From assembly GCA_018222765.1 (NCBI GenBank), contig JAAEZT010000008.1, forward strand, positions 102,188 through 166,187: a stretch of 64,000 bases of DNA, given 5' to 3'. The translations under genes and the position numbers were made by a program. Within the stretch, counting starts at the first letter, position 1, and each line of letters opens with the position of its first letter. Below are positions 56,937 through 64,000 of the stretch, piece by piece. This DNA is from a bacterium (GTDB lineage Bacteria > Verrucomicrobiota > Verrucomicrobiia > Verrucomicrobiales > Akkermansiaceae). Under the pieces are notes generated by a model. The model was not told the origin of the DNA, ran no database searches, and was given only the letters and a program-made list of their open reading frames with translations.

Positions 56937-57782
56937 TCAGGAAAAACTTTCCTTCGTCAGGAGCGCGAGCTTCTGCAGCTTGTTGAGGCGATACCTTCGG
57001 TCAAAGACGCGGAAGTTGTCTTTCTTCATCTTGCCAAGTAGCGTGTGGTAGATCCGGTGCATCACGCGCGGTGCGAGGAGCGCCTCATAGTCCTCTTGTG
57101 GCAGGAGCGACGTCGCTTTGGCATAGAGTTCCTCGCAACGCTTGGCCTGGTAATTCATAAATTCCAGAAAGCGCGCATCATGCACCCGCCCGAGCAGATC
57201 CTCTTCACTATAGTCAAAGCGCACAAGGTCATCTAAAGGCACATAAATTCGCGAGCCATTATCAAGGTCCTCTCCAATATCACGCAGGATATTGGTCAAC
57301 TGCAGCGCGTCGCCTAAGGCAATGGCATAGTCATGCGCCCGCTTGGGATCCGCCCCAAAAAGCGGCAAACAAACCAAGCCCACCGACGAGGCAACACGGT
57401 AGGTGTATTTCTGCAAATCTTCCCAGGCGTCAAACCGCTGTGGTTCGAGATCCATCTGACATCCTTCGATGATATTGGTGAAATACTCCGACGGAATCTC
57501 ATAGCGATTCCGCACTTCCAGAACCTCGCGCTGCAAGTCCTGCAGCGGAAGCTCCGGATTGACTTCGCTCTCGCCAAAAACCGTCTTCCACTTTGCCAAT
57601 CCCTCGCGCTTATCTTCGATCGGCAATTCGAGGTCATCGGCCAGATCATCGATGACCCGGCAGTAGGCGTAGAAGGACACCAAATGCTCACGCCGGTCCG
57701 CCGGGACACACCTCAGGGCGAAGGCGAGATTCGACTTCGCCTTCCGGGTAATCTCGGCGGCGGTGGGTTCGACAGGCATCAA
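56937..57782 (-). CDS. Squalene/phytoene synthase family protein
   Basis: A 281-residue enzyme that joins two prenyl diphosphates head to head. YAYCRVIDDLADD holds the first Asp-rich motif and ALQLTNILRDIGED the second; both bind magnesium-diphosphate. Length fits bacterial HpnD, CrtB and related enzymes, and sequence alone does not separate a hopanoid from a carotenoid role. It begins 3 bp after the stop of the signal peptidase gene, so they are co-transcribed. No other terpenoid gene is nearby. Confidence 0.88.
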   Translation of the reverse strand: MMPVEPTAAEITRKAKSNLAFALRCVPADRREHLVSFYAYCRVIDDLADDLELPIEDKREGLAKWKTVFGESEVNPELPLQDLQREVLEVRNRYEIPSEYFTNIIEGCQMDLEPQRFDAWEDLQKYTYRVASSVGLVCLPLFGADPKRAHDYAIALGDALQLTNILRDIGEDLDNGSRIYVPLDDLVRFDYSEEDLLGRVHDARFLEFMNYQAKRCEELYAKATSLLPQEDYEALLAPRVMHRIYHTLLGKMKKDNFRVFDRRYRLNKLQKLALLTKESFS

Positions 57783-57785
57783 TTA

Positions 57786-58997
57786 CTATTCAATAAATCC
57801 CCAGTGACCACTGGTGAAGGGCCAGAGAGAGAAATAGGCCGGACCAACAAGGTTGTGCTGTTTTACAGTGCCCCAAAAACGCGAATCCAAGCTACTCGGT
57901 GAATTATCGCCCATCGCATAAAACTCACGCATATTGGTATCTTCGGTCTCTTCGATCGACTTGAGTTTGAAGACGAAATCCTGATTTACAAAGGGACTCT
58001 TTCCCTGCCTCGGATTGCTGTATCCGGGATACTTCCGCCCTTTCGCATCGGCACCTTGACCCGCCACGCGCAGGATCGTTTCCTCCTCGGGAATGACTCC
58101 GTTAATATAAAGATCAGGCTCTTTCACTTGAACGGTATCGCCCGGCACGGCAACAAGGCGCTTAATGTAATGCGTCCCGCCCTGCTGACTGCTCATTTGT
58201 TTACCCGTTTGGTCCGTATCGATTCCGCGGGTATCAAAGACGAATGATTCTCCGCGCTTGGGATTGCGGAAATGATACGAAACCTTGTCCACCAATACGA
58301 GATCTCCCGAAGTCAAACTCCCCTGGAAAATGGGATCACCTTTCTGGTAATGGGGACCTCGTGCAAAAATATATCCCTTGGGGGTATTCCTCACAAATTT
58401 TCCAATTGTGGGAATCCGCACGGCTTCATTCGCAGGACAACCGATTCGCACCGAGCTCCCATCATCAAAAAAGATCTTGGTGCCTGAAAAGAGGAACCAA
58501 GTGGAATCCCTGATTCCTGTGATACTCTTCTCCTTGTCCGCCACGATGTTTTCGTAGGACTTTCCTTCCATCACGAAATCAATCGCCCGCTTCCCGATGA
58601 ACGGCTTGTCCCAACCTTCCTCTTCATGCATTGGCGTGGCAATAATTCCATTCAAGGACGGTTGCATCGATCCGGTCGGAATTCGAAACGGCTGCAGGAA
58701 GTATGCCCGAATCCCCAATGCGACGACAATCGCCACCCAAAAAACTTCGATGTTCTCTTCCAGCCAGGTCGGCGCCTTGTAATGGGCGAGCGATTTCTCA
58801 CAAGTGTTGTGCACTTGCTTCGAGGTCTCCTTTACCGCATCTAGATCTTTAGACTTAATCGCGGCTTTCAGATCGGCCCGGCGAGATTCGATTTCATCAA
58901 TGCGGTTCTGCGTCAGCAGATCGCGCTTATAATGCAGAAACTTCTTCGAGCCTTTTAACAGGCCCAAGGCTTCCTTTTTCCAACGTGGCTTAAACAC
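57786..58997 (-). CDS. lepB: Signal peptidase I with N-terminal extension and insertion
   Basis: A 403-residue type I leader peptidase. Ser 110 in PTGSMQPSLNG is the nucleophile, next to a membrane segment (VFWVAIVVALGIRAYFL), and Lys 279 in YIKRLVAVPGD is the general base. YAMGDNSPSSLDSRFWG is box E. The first 80 residues are charged and helical, probably cytoplasmic, and about 100 extra residues lie between the Ser and Lys boxes (120-230). It cuts Sec signal peptides, which fits a genome rich in exported proteins. It leads an operon with the squalene/phytoene synthase gene. Confidence 0.93.
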   Translation of the reverse strand: MFKPRWKKEALGLLKGSKKFLHYKRDLLTQNRIDEIESRRADLKAAIKSKDLDAVKETSKQVHNTCEKSLAHYKAPTWLEENIEVFWVAIVVALGIRAYFLQPFRIPTGSMQPSLNGIIATPMHEEEGWDKPFIGKRAIDFVMEGKSYENIVADKEKSITGIRDSTWFLFSGTKIFFDDGSSVRIGCPANEAVRIPTIGKFVRNTPKGYIFARGPHYQKGDPIFQGSLTSGDLVLVDKVSYHFRNPKRGESFVFDTRGIDTDQTGKQMSSQQGGTHYIKRLVAVPGDTVQVKEPDLYINGVIPEEETILRVAGQGADAKGRKYPGYSNPRQGKSPFVNQDFVFKLKSIEETEDTNMREFYAMGDNSPSSLDSRFWGTVKQHNLVGPAYFSLWPFTSGHWGFIE

Positions 58998-59107
58998 GGG
59001 GGAAAGCTGACCTTCCCGCCGCCAAGTTTCAAGGGGGAATCCTCGGCCCGGAAATTCGGCAATATTTCTGGGTTCTCTCCCGTCTTATCAACGTACAAAC
59101 TCCCGCC

Positions 59108-61192
59108 ATGCCTCTCACTGTTCACGGAAAGCACTTCCATCTCGATGGAAAGCCTCACTTTCTGCGAACCGTCACCTACGGCCCCTTCCCGCCCAATTCC
59201 ACCCATTCGCCGAAAATTGACTTTCCGCGCATCCGCCGGGCCGGCTTCAATTCCATCCGCGTCTATACCCTCCCGGAGAGGGAATTACTTGATGCCGCCG
59301 GGAAAAACGACCTCCTCGTCATCCCTTCCCACGCCTGGGCCAATGGCTGCGACTTCATCCGCGAACCCGACATTTTCCACGAAGCCCGCGCCTCCCTCGT
59401 CTCTTGGCTCGCGCAGTATCACGACCATCCAGCCCTCGGCGCTCTCCTCGTCGGTAACGAAATCCCCACCGACATGGCCCGCTGGATGGGTCCGGCCAAA
59501 GTCCGCGCGCTCCTCGACGAACTCATTCTCGCCGCCAAAAAATCCGCGCCCGCTCTCCCCGTCGCCTATTCCAACTTTCCCACCACAGAATACCTCGAAC
59601 CTCTCGCCGCCGACTTCACCGCCTTCAATCTCTATCTCGAAAACCCCAACGACCTCGCCGACTACCTCCCCCGCCTCCACCACCTCGCGGGCGACCGCCC
59701 GGTTTATCTCACCGAGTTCGGACTCGATACCCAGGGCAACTCAGAAGAGCAGCAAGCCGAACTTCTCCCCTCCGCGCTCCGCCTCAGCCGTGAGGCGGGA
59801 CTCACCGGGGCCACGCTCTACGCATGGTCCGATGCCTGGCAAAACAATGGCGAAACCATCACCGACTGGTCCTTCGGGTTGGTCCGCCGCGATGGCTCGG
59901 AAAAACCCGTCCTCGCCGAATTGGAAAAGATCCGCCTTCCTCTTCCGCAACCCGAAACGCCTCCGCGCTTCTCCGTGATTATCTGCACCCGCAATGGCGC
60001 GGATCGTTTGAAAGGCTGCCTCGATGCCTGCCTCGCTCTCGACTACCCAGACTTCGAGATCATCGTCGTCAATGACGGCTCGACCGACGACACCGAAAAA
60101 CTGTTAGAGAGCACCGAAGGTATCCGCGCCTTCCATCTTGACCCCTCCGGACTTTCCGCCGCACGTAATTACGGGGCCGAAATGAGCAAGGGCGAAATCC
60201 TCGCATTTACCGACGATGACTGCCGACCCGACGTCCATTGGCTTGCGTGGTTGGCCCACGCCTTCACTACCTCGGAACACGTTGCCATCGGCGGACCCAA
60301 TCTTGCTCCGCAGCCCGACTCACTCGCCCTCTCGCTCACTACCGCCGCGCCCGGTGCACCCACCCACGTCATGCTCGACGACACCACCGCCGAGCACCTC
60401 CCCGGCTGCCACCTCTCGGTGCGCCGATCCGCCTTCGATCAGATCGGCGGATTCGACAAACAATTCCGCACCGCCGGAGACGACGTCGACTTTTGCTGGC
60501 GACTCCGCGACTCCGGACACACCCTCGGGTTCTGCGGCGCCTCCTTCGTTTGGCATCACCGCCGCGCTACCCCCTGGCGATACCTCAAACAACAAATGGG
60601 CTACGGACGAGCCGAAGCCCTCCTCTTCAAAAAACACCCGCAACGTTTTTCCGAAGGCGGCATCCGTTGGCAGGGCTGCGTCTACCAAGGCGGAGCGCTC
60701 GGCATCCAGCCCGGCGACTTCATCTACAGCGGACCCACCGGCGAAGCTCCCTACCAATCGCTTGCCCTCAACCGGCAACCGGTCCGCCGCCTCCCGGGCG
60801 AATACGACACCCCCTCAGGCCGCTTCGCCCTCCGCATTCTCGCTTGGCTGCAATCTCTCCTCCGCCCCTGGGCCCGCAAGTCCTCCGGAGGACCCGGTCG
60901 TAATATATCCATCACAAAGACTCCTCCTCCCGCCGAGGCCATCCGCCATCAACTCACGCTCACTGGCTCCAACGGACTCTCCCGACACCATCTTTACCGA
61001 CACCTTCTCGCCCACAGCTGGGAAGCCTGCCCCGATCCTGATTGGGATCTCCAATCCCGCGGAACCTTTCTCATCGCCGCCACCGAACAAAGTGGCACGC
61101 GGACCAATCGCACTTTCGTTGGTCTCAGCGGACCAGCGCCTGATCTCAAAAACCTTGCCCTCGATGCGGGCTTTATCCCGACTCCTTCCTAA
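59108..61192 (+). CDS. Bifunctional glycoside hydrolase (clan A-like) and GT2 glycosyltransferase fusion
   Basis: A 694-residue protein without a signal peptide. Residues about 1-280 are a TIM-barrel glycosidase-like domain resembling the GH2 core: GNEIP (Glu 118) as acid/base and LTEFGLD (Glu 203) as nucleophile, with GFNSIRVYT early. Residues about 285-560 are a family 2 glycosyltransferase: FSVIICTRNGADRL, VVNDGSTDDT, FTDDDCRPDV for the DxD metal site and GGFDKQF with AGDDVDFCWRLRD for the acceptor base region. The last 130 residues are unassigned. Such a fusion is unusual; both sites look intact. It precedes queA by 2 bp. Substrates are unknown; cytoplasmic glycan assembly is possible. 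Confidence 0.8.
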   Translation: MPLTVHGKHFHLDGKPHFLRTVTYGPFPPNSTHSPKIDFPRIRRAGFNSIRVYTLPERELLDAAGKNDLLVIPSHAWANGCDFIREPDIFHEARASLVSWLAQYHDHPALGALLVGNEIPTDMARWMGPAKVRALLDELILAAKKSAPALPVAYSNFPTTEYLEPLAADFTAFNLYLENPNDLADYLPRLHHLAGDRPVYLTEFGLDTQGNSEEQQAELLPSALRLSREAGLTGATLYAWSDAWQNNGETITDWSFGLVRRDGSEKPVLAELEKIRLPLPQPETPPRFSVIICTRNGADRLKGCLDACLALDYPDFEIIVVNDGSTDDTEKLLESTEGIRAFHLDPSGLSAARNYGAEMSKGEILAFTDDDCRPDVHWLAWLAHAFTTSEHVAIGGPNLAPQPDSLALSLTTAAPGAPTHVMLDDTTAEHLPGCHLSVRRSAFDQIGGFDKQFRTAGDDVDFCWRLRDSGHTLGFCGASFVWHHRRATPWRYLKQQMGYGRAEALLFKKHPQRFSEGGIRWQGCVYQGGALGIQPGDFIYSGPTGEAPYQSLALNRQPVRRLPGEYDTPSGRFALRILAWLQSLLRPWARKSSGGPGRNISITKTPPPAEAIRHQLTLTGSNGLSRHHLYRHLLAHSWEACPDPDWDLQSRGTFLIAATEQSGTRTNRTFVGLSGPAPDLKNLALDAGFIPTPS

Positions 61193-61194
61193 TC

Positions 61195-62166
61195 GTGCAG
61201 ACCTCAGACTTTCACTACGACCTCCCTGAAGAACTGATTGCCTCGCGCCCGCTCGAAAACCGCGACGGCTCACGCATGATGCTCGTAAATCGCGCCACCG
61301 GAGAAATCTCGCACCACCACTTCCGTGACTTCGCCGAACTCCTCCCACCCGACCATCTTCTCGTCCTCAACGACACCAAAGTCATCCCGGCGCGCCTCTT
61401 TTCCAACGACGAAAAAATTGAGCTCGTCCGCACCAACGCCACCGACCCACACCATTGGTGGTGCCTCGTCCGGCCCGGCAAGAAGATGAAACCCGGCCGC
61501 ACCGTGCAAGTCGGCGGGAGCACCGGCACCGTTCTCCAGACCAACGAAAAAGGCGAACGTCTTATCCAGTGGGACACCCCGCCCGACCTTGAAGAACACG
61601 GTCACCTCGCCCTGCCTCACTATATGGAACGCGAAGCCGACAAAGCCGACCGCGACCGCTACCAAACCGTCTACGCCAAAGAAGACGGCGCCATCGCCGC
61701 GCCCACCGCCGGACTCCATTTCACGCCCGAAGTCCTCGCCAATCTCGACCACACCTTCCTCACCCTGCACGTCGGCGTTGGCACCTTTCGCCCTGTCAAA
61801 GTCGATGATCCCAGCGAACACGAAATGCATTCCGAGCGTTACCACCTCGACGCCGAAGCCGCCGCCAAAATCAACGCCGCCAAAAAAATCGCCGCCGTCG
61901 GCACCACCGTTACACGAGTCCTCGAACACCTGGCCCGCGACCGTGAAATCGCCGAATGCTCCGGCGAAACCGATATTTTCATCTACCCGCCCTACCAGTT
62001 CCAAGCCATCGATACCCTCCTCACCAACTTCCACCTCCCCTGCAGCACCCTCATGATGCTCATCTCCGCCTTCGCCTCGAGAGAGCTAGTCCTCGAAGCC
62101 TACGCCAAAGCCGTCGAAGAAAAATACCGCTTCTACTCCTACGGCGACTGCATGTTGATTGTTTGA
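61195..62166 (+). CDS. queA: tRNA preQ1 ribosyltransferase-isomerase QueA
   Basis: A 323-residue enzyme that transfers the ribosyl part of S-adenosylmethionine to preQ1 in tRNA, giving epoxyqueuosine. DFHYDLPEELIASRPLENRD is the N-terminal signature, LNDTKVIPARL follows, and AAPTAGLHFT and HVGVGTFRPV are the active-site motifs. FHLPCSTLMMLISAF closes it. The length is slightly short for the family. It starts at GTG directly after the fusion gene and converges with the ABC permease gene 27 bp later. Confidence 0.95.
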   Translation: MQTSDFHYDLPEELIASRPLENRDGSRMMLVNRATGEISHHHFRDFAELLPPDHLLVLNDTKVIPARLFSNDEKIELVRTNATDPHHWWCLVRPGKKMKPGRTVQVGGSTGTVLQTNEKGERLIQWDTPPDLEEHGHLALPHYMEREADKADRDRYQTVYAKEDGAIAAPTAGLHFTPEVLANLDHTFLTLHVGVGTFRPVKVDDPSEHEMHSERYHLDAEAAAKINAAKKIAAVGTTVTRVLEHLARDREIAECSGETDIFIYPPYQFQAIDTLLTNFHLPCSTLMMLISAFASRELVLEAYAKAVEEKYRFYSYGDCMLIV

Positions 62167-62192
62167 AAAATGCGGAATGCCCATAGGCATTG

Positions 62193-63161
62193 CTACCCCA
62201 GCCTCTTCTTCGCCGCTCGTCGTTTTGCGATCTCGTCCATCACGACGGCGACCAGTAGGACTAGGCCGACGATGAAGAATTCCATGTGGGTCTCGAGCCA
62301 GGTGACGAGGTTGATCATGTTCTTCAGGACCTGCATCACGGCGGTTCCAATCAAGACACCGAGGATCGTTCCCTCTCCGCCCCGTAGACTACACCCTCCC
62401 AGCACGGCAGCGGCGATGGCGTAGAGCTCGAAGAAGTTCCCGTAGTCACTCGGCTGCGCGCTGTTGCCGTTCAGAATGAAGAGCATACCACCGAGGGAGG
62501 CCAGCATTGAGCAGATGACATAGGAAAGAATGATCATGCGGTCAGTGTTGACGCCGCTCAAGCGCGTCGCTTCCTCGTTGTTACCGAGCGCGAAGAGATA
62601 CCGTCCCCAAATCGTCTTCCGCAAAAAGATCCAGGCCGCAATGGAGAGAACCACCAAAATCAAAAAGGGATAAGGCAGGCTGAATTTCCCAACGAGCTCG
62701 ATCTCACCCGTTCCCCATTCCCGGAAACTTTCATAGCCGCTGTTGCCAAAGCCTTGGCTTTGGTCGTCGGTGATACCTCGGGTCGCGCCGCGGTAAATCA
62801 ACAAGCCACACAAGGTCACTACAAAGGGCTGCAACTTCAACTTGGTGATCAACAAGCCATGGAACAAGCCGATGACCAGTCCCACCAAAAGTCCGAGTCC
62901 AACCGCCGTGGCGGGATGCCAGCCATGACGCACCACCAGCCACGGCAATCCGCAACCGACGAGGCAGACCACCGAACCAATCGAGAGATCGATTCCTCTC
63001 GTGATGATCACGAAGGCCACACCCAGACTGAGAATGCCATACAAACCGGTCCGCTCGAGTTGCTTCGACTGATTGTACCCGCCCAAAAAGTTTTCATTCA
63101 AAAAGGCCGTGATGACATACACGACGACCAAGGTCACAAGGATTCCTCTGATGTTCTTCAT
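62193..63161 (-). CDS. Ribose-type sugar ABC transporter permease (RbsC-like)
   Basis: A 322-residue integral membrane protein with about eight to ten hydrophobic segments. GVAFVIITRGIDLSIGSV is the strongly conserved segment of RbsC/XylH/MglC permeases, and LGGCSLRGGEGTILGVLIG lies near the C-terminus. It should form the inner-membrane channel for a simple sugar. Its start is 9 bp after the end of the ATPase gene. The periplasmic binding protein is not in the window. Confidence 0.92.
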   Translation of the reverse strand: MKNIRGILVTLVVVYVITAFLNENFLGGYNQSKQLERTGLYGILSLGVAFVIITRGIDLSIGSVVCLVGCGLPWLVVRHGWHPATAVGLGLLVGLVIGLFHGLLITKLKLQPFVVTLCGLLIYRGATRGITDDQSQGFGNSGYESFREWGTGEIELVGKFSLPYPFLILVVLSIAAWIFLRKTIWGRYLFALGNNEEATRLSGVNTDRMIILSYVICSMLASLGGMLFILNGNSAQPSDYGNFFELYAIAAAVLGGCSLRGGEGTILGVLIGTAVMQVLKNMINLVTWLETHMEFFIVGLVLLVAVVMDEIAKRRAAKKRLG

Positions 63162-63170
63162 CTGCTCAAT

Positions 63171-64000
63171 CTAACTCGCATTCTTCAAGTTCCGCCCGGT
63201 AGCCAGTTCCATGATGGCCTCTTCGGTAAAGTCTTCACGCCCCAGCTCACCCGAGATCCGTCCCTCGTGCATCACAAGAGCCCGGTCCGCCACGCCCATG
63301 ATCTCTTCCATCTCACTCGAGACAAACAAGACCGCCATTCCTTCCTTCGCGAAGCGCTCCATGAGCAGGTAGATCTCCTCCTTCGCTCCAATATCAATCC
63401 CACGCGTTGGCTCGTCCAACAATAGCACCTTGGGCTTCAAGGCCAGCCACTTTGCCAGCACGATCTTCTGCTGGTTCCCACCCGACAAATAACGAGCCAG
63501 TTGCCAGGCCCCCGGCGTCTTCACGCGGAGAGCTTCGATCATCTCTTTTGTTAATTCTTCTTCCTTCGTCTTATCGACAAAGGGCCCCTTCGCGTCCCGA
63601 CGCAAGGAAGCCAGACTCATATTCTCCTTCACCGCCATGTCGAGGATCAAGCCCTGCCCCTTCCGATCTTCCGGCACTAGGGCCAAGCCACGATTCAGGG
63701 CCTCCGCCGGCGAATAAGGCAAGCCCGTCACACCACCAACCGTTACCTCGCCACCCAAACCCGGCTGTGCGCCAAAAAGAGCGGCGAGCATTTCGCTGCG
63801 ACCCGCTCCCACCAAACCAGCGACCCCGACGACCTCACCCGCGCGCACTTCGAAATCCAAAGTATGCTCTGGATGCTCGACCGATCTGAGGCCCTTGACC
63901 AACAAGGCCACTTCGCCCAGCTCATGCGGCGTCCGTTGATAAAATTGCGACACGTCACGCCCAACCATCAAACGCACCATCGCATCATGCTCGATTTCCT
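63171..64000 (-). CDS. Sugar ABC transporter ATP-binding protein (RbsA-like), C-terminal part, cut by window edge
   Basis: The frame stays open to the window edge (reading EIEHDAMVRLMVGR upstream), so this is the C-terminal half of a two-cassette sugar ATPase. In the second cassette GVAGLVGAGRSEMLAALFG is the Walker A-like motif (degenerate, as is normal for cassette 2), LSGGNQQK the signature and VLLLDEPTRGID the Walker B. It would drive the permease encoded next. The N-terminal cassette lies outside the window. Confidence 0.92.
   Translation of the reverse strand, partial: EIEHDAMVRLMVGRDVSQFYQRTPHELGEVALLVKGLRSVEHPEHTLDFEVRAGEVVGVAGLVGAGRSEMLAALFGAQPGLGGEVTVGGVTGLPYSPAEALNRGLALVPEDRKGQGLILDMAVKENMSLASLRRDAKGPFVDKTKEEELTKEMIEALRVKTPGAWQLARYLSGGNQQKIVLAKWLALKPKVLLLDEPTRGIDIGAKEEIYLLMERFAKEGMAVLFVSSEMEEIMGVADRALVMHEGRISGELGREDFTEEAIMELATGRNLKNAS

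Noticed and set aside
1..64000. tRNA, rRNA, CRISPR, insertion sequences, prophage
   Set aside because: I found no cloverleaf-like segment, repeat-spacer array, transposase, integrase or phage structural gene in the intergenic stretches or frames.

Overview
The window reads as chromosomal DNA of a Verrucomicrobiota bacterium, probably a marine heterotroph of the Verrucomicrobiales. This is an inference from the gene mix: several one-domain sulfatases, a DUF1501/DUF1549-DUF1553 pair, giant secreted LTD-CotH proteins, a CRTAC1/ASPIC-UnbV propeller, a PEP-CTERM protein ending in a short hydrophobic stretch plus RRRR, a ThuA-like protein and a Tat-exported Gfo/Idh/MocA oxidoreductase. I see no rRNA, tRNA, CRISPR array, insertion sequence or prophage. 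Most genes lack a clear Shine-Dalgarno sequence, so I chose many starts from signal peptides.

Layout. 0-3 kb: a propeller protein interrupted by one in-frame TGA. The frame stays open for 383 further codons, and directly after the TGA lies a hairpin with a GGUC loop like a bacterial SECIS, so this is a candidate new selenoprotein with a C-terminal thioredoxin-like CXXC domain. 3-12 kb: two giant minus-strand LTD-CotH surface proteins, then a divergent esterase behind an operator-like palindrome array. 12-20 kb: a PQQ propeller with EF-hands, an RND efflux pair and a sulfatase. 20-27 kb: a 2003-residue LTD-CotH protein. 27-31.5 kb: a tight hydroxyproline epimerase / amino-acid oxidase / secreted metallopeptidase operon and a sulfatase. 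31.5-38.3 kb: a minus-strand cassette of discoidin-like protein, CotH protein and discoidin-like PEP-CTERM protein. 38.5-48 kb: EngB, a sulfatase, a secreted GDPD, a rhodanese, the DUF1501/DUF1553 pair, a GH25-like lipoprotein and a MATE pump. 48-49 kb: gene debris. 49-57 kb: a YHYH-sulfatase fusion, a Gfo/Idh/MocA oxidoreductase, a sulfatase and a ThuA-like protein. 57-64 kb: squalene/phytoene synthase, signal peptidase I, a glycosidase-glycosyltransferase fusion, QueA and a ribose-type ABC transporter running off the edge.

How it fits together. Most products carry export signals and suit attack on sulfated glycans and glycoproteins at or outside the cell envelope: sulfatases remove sulfate, the oxidoreductase, ThuA-like protein and sugar ABC transporter would handle sugars, and the peptidase plus hydroxyproline enzymes would use hydroxyproline-rich protein. 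The giant proteins share a jelly-roll-like module and a C-terminal module that may serve sorting. Intergenic stretches at 38273-38556, 52075-52291, 55267-55507 and 56724-56936 show nothing I can name.
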